Source: Antedon mediterranea (Eukaryota; Echinodermata; Crinoidea; Comatulida; Antedonidae). From it: a DNA stretch of 64,000 bases. Under the pieces are notes generated by a model. That model ran no database searches, was not told the DNA's origin, and was given only the letters and a program-made list of their open reading frames with translations. The translations under genes and the position numbers were made by a program. Numbering within the stretch: the first letter of the stretch is position 1; each line of letters starts with the position of its first letter. Shown piece after piece: positions 39,001 to 48,657 of this stretch. Where the stretch lies: the NCBI RefSeq assembly GCF_964355755.1, contig NC_092670.1, forward strand, positions 24,909,795 through 24,973,794. Direction: 5' to 3'.

Positions 39001-42000
39001 TTGGCTACAGTTACGGTTAATACAGTATGTATAATTATTTTCTATTTTGTCATGTTAAAAAAAAAAAAAAAACGAAAAGAAAAAATATTTAATTTTATTA
39101 ATAAAATTGAATAAATATTATAGTACTGTATCCAACAATTCTAGAAAGTACTGTAGATTTCTAGAATAAATACAATCAGACAATTTCATTTCATTTTTGT
39201 TAAATAACAGTTTTGCTATCCTAAAAATGCTAAAAAATTGATACTGGTACTGTGTGCAATATATTATCAGACTACATTACTGGCATATTGTACTTAGTGA
39301 TAATCAATGTAGTAGAAATATTACTACAGTAGCATATAAAATTTCACATTTAAATGATGACATTACAGTCAAAATGGTAGAATTATTTCTTCATAGCCAG
39401 AACCAAAACAGTTAAACAACAGTGTTGTTCAACAAAAGAAATTATACCATGCCTGGCCACAGACCATATTAAGCTCCATGAAAAGCAACAAAATAGACGG
39501 ACAACAAAAGCACCGAAGCAAAACGACTAACAAAAATTAACAAAAGAACAAGCCAAGCATAGAGAATACAGCAGAGAGAATTGTTGAAGTGTGTCCCATA
39601 GGACGGAATAATGCCACGCTGGTTAAACTGTAACAGCAACATATATGTTGATATTTATTGTCAATTAACACTACACTAAGTTGATATTGTAAGAGATAAT
39701 TTGATCAGTTTAAGATGATATACTGTATGATTGACAGTGAAAAAATGTACTTAACAATGATTACTGTTATTTTAAGCCAATTGTACAGTATTCAATTAAG
39801 ACTAGTGGTAATACATTTTTTGTATTAACAATAACATATTGCTCCTTTTTCACATCACGTTATTTATAGCAAATGTTCTAGATTTTACACACAACATGGT
39901 GTCAAAGCGCGGGTTTTGTATGATATGCGCCCCAGTGTGGGTAAACTCCTGATTTTTGCTAGGAAACGTGAAAGGGGGTATAAAGTGATTTAAATTGAAT
40001 CGGTTTCACGATGTATGGCACAAAAACCTACTACTTTACTGTCATTTCTACACTGGCTAATGTTTCTGAGCATGCACAGAATGACTTGTTGACTGGACAG
40101 CTGCATAGTTATCATAAATACTGTACTACATTAGCTTATCTAAAGTTAAAATAAGATAAATAAATAAAAATAATTATAAAATAAAATTTCTTTTTTTTTT
40201 TTTGAAAATCACAGTAATATATTAGAACTACTTTTGTCATAAACAAAGAATTTCAATTTGTTTCGGAAGTTACATCAATTCAAACAATTAACAAAAAGCC
40301 AATGGTAGTAGTCTATCTTTAGTTTAATTAACTTAATATTTTAAACTGTAGCAATATTCACTTTTATTTTAATACATAATATTATATTGTTTGCTTTTTT
40401 TTTTCGTGACATAGATTTATTGTACTGTAGACGACTTATAATAAACAAATTTAATCTCATAGCAGACTACTATTAATTATTAGATGAAAAATTATAACCC
40501 AGTGAGTGCAATACTACATACATTATAGTATTACATTAATAGTAGTAATGCAATAACAAACATATCAATTATTTTTATCCATAAAATGATAAATTGTCAA
40601 ATTATTTCAAACATTTACTTAATTTTGATTTATATCCGTATTACACATCGAGCATGTTACTAAGCATTATAGTCCATGAAATATTAAATCAAATTCGTCT
40701 TCTGACACGCGATGGTTAAAATCGAATCCATAATTCACGCAAAACTGAAATCAGTCAAATATGAAGCCAACGGAAGGTCAAGGAGATATGAGAAATTTTT
40801 ACATCATTTGCATTTTCGATAAGAAAAAAATGAATATTTGTCCAAGAAGACATCGCCTACAGACAAACCATCCATTAATTGTTATTAATAAGACGTAATG
40901 TATAATGCCTCTAGTGCTACTGGACTGGAAAACAGTAATTAAGTGGCTCCTCCGTTTTATTGGTTGTAAGCAGTTGTTGCTGATGTTTGTGTTTATAATC
41001 ACATATTCTAAAGATTGGCTGCTGTTTCAAACTAAAACAATTTTACAGAAATACCCTATCCTAGATTTGTGAAAAGCTTTACTACTATTGTACTGTAACT
41101 ATATAGCTATTGTGATGTACTGACATACTATGAAATTTAAACGTCCAGTTTGCTATAAAAAAAAAATACTGTACAGTTTAATCAAAAAGTCATTCAGATC
41201 CAACATGTAAGGGAGCAGAGACTAACCATTCTAAAACTTGATCCTAAGTACTGTACTGTATGGCAATAATAATTAATACCAAAAATGTTGTTATGAAAAT
41301 TTAGAAAGTTATGAAAGCATGTGATTTATGTTGGTTTACAATACAATATTATTGTTTCAATCCTGCACTGACTTTAATACCTGAAGGGATTACTTCTATA
41401 AAATTAAATATTAATGCTTCTTTTAAATTTGCGTTTGGGTGTAAACGGCATTAAAGCTTTTAGATAATAAAATCATAAACCAATCAATAGCATGTCATAA
41501 TAAAAATCCTAATAATAATTGATGGAAAATTAACTACAGAATAGGAACATTTATAAAAAACCATCAGTTTTTCTTACATTTAATAAAAAATTCAATTTGG
41601 AATACTGTAATATAACAAAAATTACGATTAAAAGGTCTGTATAGTGACAACGATAAATCATAGTAAAAGGTTAAATACAATGATTACAAATAGTGAACAT
41701 TGAGTAATTACTAAATTCTTTACATTTCCCTTGCTAACGGGTATTATCCTTCTAATGATCAATGGTGTTGTAAAACAAGATAACTCCTCCACGCCAGCAA
41801 CTTATTGAACTGTTGTTAAACGATTTGCAAATTTAAAACCTTTTCCAGAGGCAACATCATTTCTTTACGTTTACAGTACAAGCAGATTTCGTGAAACGCA
41901 ATATAAGTATTATTATAAATAACACTGGTTGAATAAAAAAATTTTGCTGCATTGGTTGAGGCACAGGGGAGATACTACAGTATTTATTCAATATAAAATG

Positions 42001-45000
42001 AAAAGTAAGATACAGAATTTTTACCATGCTAAAGGGATCATGCCAACATTATTATACTGCAGTTACTGCAGTACAACATTTTGTTTACTCTTTGAAGCAT
42101 GTTTATACAGCGTTCTGTGGATGATCAACCTAACCAGTATTACTGTATTGCAGTGACTGCTTTGTAAACTTCTTCATTGAAACAGTGAACTAAAAAATCA
42201 TACATTTTTACACCAAACAACAATGTACTGTAGATACTGCAGTAACTGTACTGTAGATACTGCAGTAACTGTACTGTAGATACTGCAGTAACTGTACTGT
42301 AGATACTGCAGTAACAGTACAGTAGAATAATTTTAACATGATCCCTAAAATCATCTTCTTTTATTCTGGTTGTTCGAATAATGTAGAAAATAATTGTCCT
42401 CTTGAAACTATAGATACAATTGTAATTCAACAAATAAATTGTCTCACACAAAACAAATGAACAAAAGAACAATAATATTCTGTGTGTTGTAAGGATTATT
42501 AATTATTAAAAAATGATGTCATGATAACTGTTTAAAAGTTCAAGGTATTTCATTACCATAAAATACAAAGGACGTCAATAATGTAGGAATTTAAATGATA
42601 AATAAGTATGCAGTAAAATTTAATGCAGGCAAATAAAATGCAATAATATTATAAATGACATTTTTTAAGACCCAATTAAAAGTAGACAATTCATTACTGT
42701 GTATATCATTTATCACTCAACAATATGGGAAAAAACGGCTGCATTGCATAGAGAAATGCATGGACTGCCATGCGAGAAATCAGGAGTTTGAGACCTGTCT
42801 GATATAACTTAGATATGTTTTATTATCTCTCCCGCTGCCTAAAGCTTGGTTCCCACTAGGACACAACACAGCGACCTAAGCGCAACGCAAATGATTTGAC
42901 CAATCAAAAGAATGGATTAATTAAACCGTAGGTCAACTTTATTTGTTTGTTTTTTATTTATTTCCTCATCATCAATGTATAGTGTGCAACATTTGGTAAA
43001 ACTAAAATTTTAATAAAATTTATACTTATTTATTATATCGTTTGAAATTGTCTTCCTGTGTGCCAATCATGATTGTTGTAGGCGTTGCCATGGTGCTCAA
43101 GTGGGTTACTATAATAAATGTCCTCAGTTTCCAGTTAAACAGAGGATGATTATTACACAGTACTTATTACTGTATTACTACAGTAGGCCTACTGTACTGT
43201 ACACAAAAAAAGAGTGTTACAATATGGTTGAACTCTTTGATCTCAAATTATCTATAACACATTAACACCTGGCTAATTCTCATAATCCTAAAAGTCTCTT
43301 TTAAAAAGTGTGGTAACAAAAGGTTAAAGGTCACAGTCAGGGTAAAATGCTGCACAATATATTTGATGGCACGCACCTGTAAATCAGAGTTGCAATGCTG
43401 TCAATTAGAAATTTACAGTACTGTACATACTACAAGTACAGTAGATAAAATCTATAGTACAGTACTTTAAAAGCAGTCCCATTTTACCTGTTGCAACTAG
43501 AAAAATACCCTCAACAGTTAAACATCATTACCATACATTACTTTAAAATCAAGTTCGCTTCGTAGGGTGGATTAAACTTCAGCTAGGAATACTTTTTTAG
43601 CCAATGGAAACATACTTATTATAAATTTCAATTTATAATAACATGTACAGAATACTAAACAACAACAAGAATGATGTACAGTATGTAATGATGGTATTAT
43701 TATCTACTAAAACAATGTCATGTACAAATGAAAGCATATCATCACACTATAGTAACAAAGATATGGAAACTAGTTTCTAAAAAAAAGCGATAAGGTGCCA
43801 AAATGATGAATGATTTTTGAGAAAAAAAACTTATTTAATGATTCCTTGATGATGATACTATAGCAATCAAACAGTCAACACAATATACAGTAGTAGCAAT
43901 ATTTCTAATACTTTGTATTTAAAAAAAAACATATTTAAAACTTATTTTTGCTCAATAGTTTGTTGTTTCTCTCTCAGAATGGATTTCTATCTATCTAGAT
44001 GCATACAGTAAATTAGTGTGCTCTCAATACAACAAATTTCCAAAATACAGTAATCGTTATACTGTATTACTGTACAGTATGTTCAATAATAGATGTAGAA
44101 TTTTTCACAAAGACATTTTTAACAGTACAGTACCTTAACCAACATAAAAGGCAGACAATTCATAAAATAAAGCACTAAAGTACAGTAGAGTGAAGAATAT
44201 AACTGGATTCTATCGAAAAGGAGAACATTGCACAGTATAGTACTGTACTTTACACACAGACTTGGGTCCAAGTACATTCCTTCCTGGGAGTCTAGTCAAT
44301 CAGAATCGGGAAGAGACTGTTCAGGCTTTCTCAGACTATGAATTCATTTAAGCTCAAAATAAAAATAAGTCCTTGGTTATAATACAAAAAGATCCTATCC
44401 AGAAAAATGAGAAATATCTTTCTTTATATATTTTTATAACAAAAAAAAGTTGAAAGAATGATACAGCATTATGTTCAGTAAAAAGAATAGATTAAGAAAC
44501 AAAGCATGAAGATGCCTACACATGACAAACAGTAAAAATACATGAAAAAAATTAAAATAAAAAACTCATACCATAATGCAGGTCTTCAACTGGCACTAAA
44601 TGGGGAATAATAAATAATAAAATAAAATGAGTAATAAAATTAAAAAGTTTCGGGAAAATATTGCCTGGAAGATGTTTTATAATCAGATCATCACACATTT
44701 TAAAATCCTAGATGAAATTTAGTGAGTAAAGGTATTACCTACTGTAGCTGATGAAAAGTGATAAACACAAAACTTACCTATTTAATTATATTATCTTAAA
44801 TCATGATTTAAATTCATTTTTTCTAAACTTAAGCTCTGTCTACACTATGAAACTAGTTTGACAATAAAAGTGTGTGTGGCGAAACATGGTAGTGATATGA
44901 CATTATCATGTCCATAGAAGGGTAGATCATATTTTTTTGTCACATAAAGTTTGATAGTGTAGACAGAGCTTTAAATACAGAGTATGCACTAGTAATTGCC

Positions 45001-46079
45001 AACTATTACATCCAGTCTATGGATATATTTTTTTAACAAGTACATTGAGTACCGAAATAACTAACTAAAATGTAACTGAATCAACCTGGCATCAATGACA
45101 TCCAATTAGAAGTATAATTACATTTAATTAAGTAACAAATAATTAGATAAGGAGATATCTAATGAAGTGAAAAGAATCTTATAAATTTAATTAGTCTAGA
45201 AAAATCTTAATTAATGCAATACTGAAACTAACCAAATAAAGTCACTACTTTATGCATAGAGTGTACTACTACTACTACTACAGTACAACACTTTATTTAA
45301 ACTAAATTACTAAGTTATATAATTTTATTTAAATATAATGGTTAAGACAAACCAAAAATCACATTCATTTGTAATATTTATCATGATGTTATGTACAAGT
45401 CTACAGGTTGTATTGTAGGTAAGAAAGACACAAATGTTTTACCCATTGCGATTGTTTGCAATTACTCCATATCATCACTATGAATGGATCGCAACAAAAT
45501 TCATCGCATTTACAGTACTGGTGGCTCTGATTGGCTGATCAAAGCGACCTTTGAAACCCGCCTTTATATAACCGGAGTATCTGAGCGGGGCAGACGATTA
45601 CCAATTGAGCCATTACACTATTCGATCGACACCAAACAAAAAATAATTTTCAAAAGGAAAAGTGAAAGTTTATCAAAAATCAGTGAGATGAGAATCATAT
45701 AATGTACCATATTTTTTGCAGCCTAAATAGGGTATTCAGTAGTAAAATGTATTATGTACAGTATGATAAAAAAGAAAAATTTAAAAACAAAACATTAAGA
45801 CAATTGGTAGCGTAAAAGTGTACAAACCTGCATATGTAGTACTCCACATGAAACAAGAAAAGATCCAGAGATGGAAAAGAACCGGAAACGTCAAGGTATG
45901 TTTGTATCCAGTTGCTAAATTTACTAAAGGAAAATGTTTACGTTGTTTATTGAAGTTTTTGGAATGCCTACTTCCTTTAATTTGTTTGCAATTGTGGCAT
46001 TTTGAGTCTTTTTTCTCTAAATGTTTAAAAATCCAAAACAAATTCCATTCTTCTATATCCATGGTCGGTACACAAATAC
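14830..46079 (-). CDS. SDK: Sidekick (SDK) cell-adhesion protein, N-terminal part (partial gene)
   Basis: Sidekick proteins are large single-pass membrane adhesion molecules (six Ig domains, then many fibronectin III domains) that act homophilically at synapses and cell junctions. Seven exons can be joined: 46062-45828, 44595-44572, 26813-26550, 22874-22794, 18582-18385, 15931-15823 and 15005-14830. All borders carry AG/GT and phases match throughout, giving 362 codons plus one base. Residues 57-72 are hydrophobic (signal or anchor segment). Ig1 has C111, W123 and C155; Ig2 has C198, W211 and C246; Ig3 has C299, W313 and C343. The family call rests on the Ig1-Ig2 junction (VDVAYIDDFQ, against VQVAYMGSFE in vertebrate SDK), the Ig2 end EPITLNV, and PPKNT plus NARPL in Ig3. 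These comparisons are from memory. Ig4 and everything after it were not found; they should lie below position 14830 or left of the window. Another large Ig-superfamily receptor is the main alternative. Confidence 0.87.
15587..15780 (+). mobile_element. Probable second tRNA-derived SINE
   Basis: GGAGCTGTAGCATGCTGGTT has an A-box-like TAGCATGCTGG, and GGGCCCAAATCC 60 bases on resembles a degenerate B box. It lies in the intron between the two Ig3 exons of SDK. The 3' boundary is uncertain. Confidence 0.5.
15823..15931 (-). CDS. SDK: SDK exon: first part of Ig domain 3
   Basis: This 109-base exon starts in phase 1 and ends in phase 2, with a TTTATTACAG acceptor and a GTATGT donor. It encodes PPTLIVPPKNT and the first Ig3 cysteine (SLECIVNAR). 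The match to the PTIIIPPKNT and ECVANAR segments remembered from vertebrate SDK is close. Confidence 0.92.
16131..16422 (-). mobile_element. tRNA-derived SINE
   Basis: On the minus strand a tRNA-like head (TGGCGCAGTGTGTTGGACG with a B box GGTTCGAATCC) is followed by a body. The tail ends GGGCGCTATATAAATGTGGT and then ATTATTATT repeats. This architecture fits a tRNA-derived SINE read toward lower coordinates. The overlapping short open frames are shadows. Confidence 0.8.
16990..17132. mobile_element. MITE family AAGCTCTGTCTACACTAT, copy
   Basis: AAGCTCTGTCCACACTATCA at left is matched by the inverted right end GTTTGATAGTGTATAAAAGA. The interior carries the family motifs CCAAATATGG and CATCATGTCCATATATGG. 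Confidence 0.85.
17590..18290. repeat. 28/31-bp minisatellite in an SDK intron
   Basis: Units contain TCTAGACTTGCATTCACATT followed by ACATACTT, with blocks of 28-base and 31-base versions (the latter adding AAT). Variants with TTGTAGTCACATT and TAGAGTTG are grouped. The array ends about 100 bases from the SDK exon at 18385. Confidence 0.93.
18385..18582 (-). CDS. SDK: SDK exon: second part of Ig domain 2
   Basis: This 198-base exon has phase 1 on both sides, with a TTTTGCAG acceptor and a GTAAGTATT donor. It encodes SFPIPSYSWKQDG, the DDASTYECSAAN motif with the second cysteine, and the domain end EPITLNV. A minisatellite array ends only about 100 bases past the donor side. Confidence 0.93.
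19862..20275. repeat. 34-bp minisatellite with PstI-like CTGCAG cores
   Basis: About seven units contain CTGCAGTTACTACACTAACC and then TCCTGTATTGTT. Related CTGCAGTAA palindromes flank the array on both sides (near 19710 and 20265), so the array seems to have grown inside an older repeat. Confidence 0.92.
22794..22874 (-). CDS. SDK: SDK exon: first part of Ig domain 2
   Basis: This 81-base exon has phase 1 on both sides, with a TATTTTCAG acceptor and a GTATGA donor. It encodes the linker YIDDFQ and strands up to the first Ig2 cysteine (VEGNAIVLTCPEI). The split of Ig2 after CPEI is completed by the exon at 18582-18385. Confidence 0.9.
23834..24187. mobile_element. 354-bp MITE with TGTTCAGA ends
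   Basis: The left end TGTTCAGATCCGTGGAGTTA and the right end TAACTCCGTAGGTCTGAACA are inverted with few mismatches over about 30 bases. A third copy of the end lies just inside (24125-24150). The short open frames here are shadows. Confidence 0.85.
26550..26813 (-). CDS. SDK: SDK exon: complete Ig domain 1
   Basis: This exon has phase 1 on both sides and 87 full codons. It holds a whole I-set Ig domain: EGNRETLSC, then YSWQKNG, then SDKGVYRCLVSNN. The acceptor is TTTCCAG and the donor is GTAAGTAT. The domain matches SDK Ig1 in the EGNR motif and the YRCxVxNxxG motif of strand F. Confidence 0.93.
30662..31016. mobile_element. MITE of the AAGCTTGGTTCCCACTAG family, interrupted
   Basis: The left end AAGCTTGGTTTCAACTAGGA and the right end, read on the other strand (AAGCGTAGTTCCCACTAGGA), are imperfect inverted repeats. 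A second element sits inside (30694-30899). Confidence 0.85.
30694..30899. mobile_element. 206-bp MITE nested in the previous one, with AAGG target duplication
   Basis: The ends GCAGGCCTTGTCTTTT and AAAAGACAAGGCCTGC form a perfect 16-base inverted repeat. AAGG flanks both sides (30690-30693 and 30900-30903), fitting a 4-base target-site duplication. Confidence 0.85.
31060..31081. repeat. Poly(C) tract
   Basis: About 22 consecutive C residues lie in an intronic SDK region, just beside the MITE that ends at 31016. Confidence 0.95.
31783..31946. mobile_element. MITE family AAGCTCTGTCTACACTAT, copy
   Basis: AAAGCTCTGCCCACACTATT at left and GTTTGATAGTGTAGACAGAG at right are inverted, with CCATATATGGACATGATGAT between. 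This is one of the longest copies in the window. Confidence 0.88.
32616..32752. mobile_element. hAT-like MITE
   Basis: The left end CAGGCGTGGATTTAGC and the right end GCTGGATCCGCCCCTG are imperfect inverted repeats of the CAGGGGCGGATCCAG type often seen on non-autonomous hAT-like elements. No matching 8-base duplication was seen. Confidence 0.55.
33560..34440. repeat. 48-bp minisatellite in the SDK intron, open on both strands
   Basis: Tandem units of 48 bases (core GTTGCCAATGTTACTGCCCT) encode 16-residue repeats. On the plus strand they read VANVTALVGAYIALIS and are hydrophobic. On the minus strand they read GSNIGNRNKGNISTNK and are Asn/Lys/Ser-rich. Two half-types (TTATTTCT and TTGTTTAT ends) alternate, giving a 96-base higher-order unit in the left part; the right part (34080-34440) is more diverged. 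No splice signals or start context support a gene. Confidence 0.9.
38335..38512. repeat. Three-copy repeat of a MITE-end-like sequence
   Basis: Three copies of about 60 bases each contain GCTAAAGCTTGGTTCACACT. That motif resembles the terminal inverted repeat of the AAGCTTGGTTCCCACTAG family found elsewhere in the window. Confidence 0.8.
42224..42318. repeat. Four-copy 23-bp tandem repeat
   Basis: Four copies contain ACTGTAGATACTGCAGTA, embedded in a region already rich in TACTGTA and CTGCAG words. Confidence 0.9.
42735..42835 (+). mobile_element. Degenerate tRNA-related SINE fragment
   Basis: GGACTGCCATGCGAGAAATC followed by AGGAGTTTGAGACCTGTC resembles the anticodon and T-arm part of a tRNA-derived SINE head. 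No clear A box remains. Confidence 0.4.
42840..42930. mobile_element. MITE of the AAGCTTGGTTCCCACTAG family, left end only
   Basis: AAAGCTTGGTTCCCACTAGG and the following GCGCAACGCAAATGATTTGA match the left half of the element at 7194. No right end was found nearby. Confidence 0.75.
44572..44595 (-). CDS. SDK: SDK 24-nt microexon
   Basis: This 24-base exon is bounded by a pyrimidine-rich acceptor (ATTATTCCCCATTTAG) and a donor (ATG|GTATGAG). It is phase 1 on both sides and encodes PVEDLHY between split codons, so it joins the leader exon to Ig1 without breaking the frame. Its place matches the short acidic linker (DDVPP-like) between signal peptide and Ig1 in remembered SDK proteins. Support is from splice signals and phase only. 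Confidence 0.55.
44829..44973. mobile_element. MITE family AAGCTCTGTCTACACTAT, copy
   Basis: TTAAGCTCTGTCTACACTAT at left and TTTGATAGTGTAGACAGAGC at right are inverted. It lies about 230 bases upstream, on the minus strand, of the SDK microexon. Confidence 0.88.
45510..45630 (-). mobile_element. tRNA-like sequence, possible SINE head
   Basis: The minus strand has TAATGGCTCAATTGGTAATC with a good A box (TGGCTCAATTGG). GCGGGTTTCAAAGG, about 45 bases later, is a weak B box. It cannot fold as a normal tRNA by inspection. Confidence 0.35.
45828..46079 (-). CDS. SDK: SDK first coding exon: leader with signal/anchor segment
   Basis: On the minus strand an acceptor (TTTGTTTAATTTAG) ends at 46080. 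It is followed by 17 untranslated bases and an ATG at 46062 in a strong Kozak context (CGACCATGG). The reading frame runs 78 codons to a GTTTGT donor after 45828, leaving phase 1 as the next exon needs. The first 55 residues are basic and polar, with two close Cys (22 and 25). Residues 57-72 are hydrophobic and are followed by STTYA, a plausible signal-peptidase site. The long region before the hydrophobic stretch is unusual for a signal peptide, although vertebrate SDK1 also has an extended N-terminus. The start is inferred; an upstream in-frame ATG at 46092 lies on the intron side of the acceptor. Confidence 0.6.
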
Positions 46080-46209
46080 CTAAATTAAACAAAAAAGAAA
46101 GAACACATTTAAATATTTGTTTGCGGTTTTATAATATTAGCACAACCAGGCGGCAGGCCCATGTCTAAAAACTGCAGTACCTAAACTACTTTAGACATTT
46201 GATTGACAC

Positions 46210-46965
46210 ACCGTAAAACCTCGAAAAGAAGCCCATGGGCTTAAACCTCGAAAAGAAGCCCATCTCGAAAAGAAGCCCCCTCTACAGTTTGCAAAAGTAC
46301 TCTCGAAAAGAAGCCCATCTCGAAATGAAGCCCCCTGGGCTTCTTTTCAAGATAGTATGGGCTTCTTTTCGAGATAGACTACTAAACTGTATTAAGAATT
46401 TAGGTTTATTAACTGAACGTCAAAGGAACAGAAATAAACAATACAAACACGTGATTAAGAGTTACTGTAGTAGGATAATTTAATGCCAGATACTTGTGAT
46501 GCAGACTGATGATAATAATTAATATGTATGATCAAGTTTATCATACATTTATTTTACAGTTTATTGTCGTCCAAATGGTGCTTTGATCGATCTTGTATCT
46601 TTTTCTTGTCTGCTTCATTGGCAAATATGTAAAATCGGCAGGGAATTTTCACAAATGATTGTATTTGACGGTGAATCATAGGACTGTTTTTTTTGCTTTT
46701 TATGTTGTTTTTAATTGGTATATTTAACATAATTTCATGATTGAAAAAATGTCTCAAAAGTCATATTATTGTAGTAGAAATTCACAAAATTTACAGCATG
46801 CATTTTGAAAAGAAGCCCCCCTCTACAGTTTGCAAAAGTAATCTCGAAAAGAAGCCCATCTCGAAAAGAAGCACAACTCGAAAAGAAGCCCATCTCGAAA
46901 AAAAGCCCACCCAAGAGCACTAAAAAAAGAAGAAGCCCATGGGCTTCTTTTCGAGGTTTTACGGT
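46210..46965. mobile_element. 756-bp foldback element with perfect 33-bp inverted ends
   Basis: The ends (ACCGTAAAACCTCGAAAAGA at left and its exact reverse complement at right) are inverted for 33 bases without mismatch. Inside each end lies a cluster of CTCGAAAAGAAGCCC motifs in both orientations (46216-46378 and 46806-46963). A direct copy of CCCCTCTACAGTTTGCAAAA occurs in each cluster. The centre (46380-46800) is plain AT-rich sequence with no transposase. The element lies between the SDK coding exon and its likely promoter. Confidence 0.85.
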
Positions 46966-47311
46966 ATTTTACCATAATTTCCAAGTTAATTAAATTAAGA
47001 TTATATTCCATTTCAGCTGGATGTATCTGACCTGCTTGGGATATTATGTTATGGTTATGGAAAATTTGAACATTTTAATTTCAAAGATACAACAAGTAAA
47101 TAAATCAACATCTAATCTATAACATTAACTTGACCTAATAAATAGGCCTAGTAGCCTAGCTAGGCCGGCCAACATTGCCTACCACTAAGCTCAGACAGCG
47201 GCCCAAAACGTCCTACAAAGGTGAAAGCCTTCGTGGCCCACCACTACCTAGGTCTATTCACATTCCACAGCCTAACTATACTTCTCTCTACACTCTACTC
47301 ATCGTACTTAC

Positions 47312-47600
47312 AAGCTTATTGGAATCCAATTGAATAAAGTAATCAAAATATGAACTAGCCTACGTTGTCATTATACCATAGATAATTTACAGAGTCAGAC
47401 AACAACAAAAACTGTTTCTTTTTCTTCCAAGAACGTTGATTCTTTTATCACACCTACGACTCAAATGTTTGTTGAATGAATCACTTTTTTAGACGACCAC
47501 CACCACCACACAACACGCATTATACAGCAGAATATAATGTGTTCAAAAACAACACACACACACATTGCGTGTAGAGAAGAAAAGGGGAGGATCGTATCGA
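47312..47600 (-). promoter_or_regulatory. Candidate 5' noncoding exon and promoter zone of SDK
   Basis: A strong minus-strand donor (AGCTT|GTAAGTACG) sits just below 47312. The sequence upstream of it is less AT-rich than the introns. The SDK coding exon begins with an acceptor at 46080, so a spliced 5' leader is expected, and this is the best candidate seen. The upper boundary is arbitrary. Confidence 0.3.
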
Positions 47601-47613
47601 CTACTTTTAACGG

Positions 47614-47620
47614 TCACGTG
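47614..47620. promoter_or_regulatory. Second TCACGTG E-box with a nearby CCAAT box
   Basis: GGTCACGTGG lies in the CpG-containing interval between SDK and SGSH. ATTGG at 47637-47641 is a CCAAT box read on the minus strand. Together they suggest a shared or SDK-proximal promoter, without proof of a start site. Confidence 0.35.
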
Positions 47621-48538
47621 GTCTCAACAAACTATGATTGGTTGTTCTTCAAACTATTTCAATATGTATAAATTGGAATTAATATAACACAAATTGTCAA
47701 AAAATAAAAGATTTTTTTTTTTTTTGCTCATACAAAAATTTCCTTTTTATACTGACGATATGATAGGAAAAAATGTCTTTTGTTTTGTCTTAACAAAGAT
47801 GAAAAGACAAATTAACATCCAGTTGAAAGAAAATGCAACGGAAATTAATTCCAATTTATAAAATTTTCAATATAATGTTCTCAAGTTTTGTGTAATTCTG
47901 CATAATTATCTGTAGCAATCAAAAAAAAATATGACTGCATGCTCAAATCTTTCTCTCTCATTATGTATTATCATTATCCATTATTTGCATTGAATTTTGT
48001 ATAATTTCCTGCTATTTTTCGGATATTTAATGTTGTACACGCCCCATATCGATGGTACCTTTTTTTGTTGATGATGATGGTTCTTTCAATCTATTATGGA
48101 GATTTGATGTGTTTCTTCTGTATTTTAACATCAGTATTTTTTTATTTAAAATCAAAAGGTTAAAACTGCCTAAATATAAATTTATTAACACGACATGTTT
48201 CAGGCATATCCCATAATAAATGTATTAACAGAACATGTTTTGAGCAAGGCAATGTTTAACATTTTGATTGTTTCTTTCTACTCCTGCCAATGTAGCTCTT
48301 TAATTTCTCTTTATTTATTTATTCTATTTTATTGAATGACTAAAAAATTGAATTGAATTAAAATTACAAAGAAGAAGGAGGAATACACCGTGCGGCCACT
48401 CTGATTAAAGAGATTGTGATGATTGAGGGCGTTTAGCATTCGTATACATTTGTACACTGCACGTTTTGGTTTAAAAGTCACGATAAACCTTTGTCCTTGT
48501 TAGCGTACCATCGATCTGGGCACGCCATACCGGGTAAA

Positions 48539-48545
48539 TCACGTG
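48539..48545. promoter_or_regulatory. TCACGTG E-box, CLEAR-like, just upstream of the SGSH start
   Basis: The sequence ATCACGTGTC contains the TCACGTG core 28 bases before the SGSH ATG. The CLEAR element bound by TFEB/MITF factors at lysosomal genes has consensus GTCACGTGAC, and SGSH belongs to that network in mammals. Function here is inferred. Confidence 0.5.
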
Positions 48546-48572
48546 TCGGGAAAACACAGAAACAACAACACA

Positions 48573-48657
48573 ATGAAATCAGAACATTTACTATTTTGCT
48601 GCGTTTTTTTTCTTCTTATAGGCAGTAGCGAATTAGTAAATGTACTAGTAATTGTTG
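48573..48657 (+). CDS. SGSH: SGSH exon 1 (signal peptide)
   Basis: The ATG at 48573 lies in AACACAATGAAA and is followed by a hydrophobic leader ([12 protein letters not shown]). The exon then encodes VNVLVIV, the first beta strand of the sulfatase fold. The donor is GTAAGC and leaves phase 1. Confidence 0.95.

Larger units (their letters stand above)
26814..44571 (-). other. SDK intron, 17.8 kb, between the microexon and Ig1
   Basis: No convincing exon was found inside. It holds the 48-bp minisatellite at 33.6-34.4 kb, nested MITEs at 30.7 kb, a MITE at 31.8 kb and a poly(C) tract. From about 37 kb on it has many TACAGTACTGTA-type words. Confidence 0.7.

Noticed and set aside
45818-46168. 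A plus-strand 116-codon open frame
   Set aside because: It is the antisense shadow of the SDK leader exon, which has the acceptor, Kozak start and matching phase.
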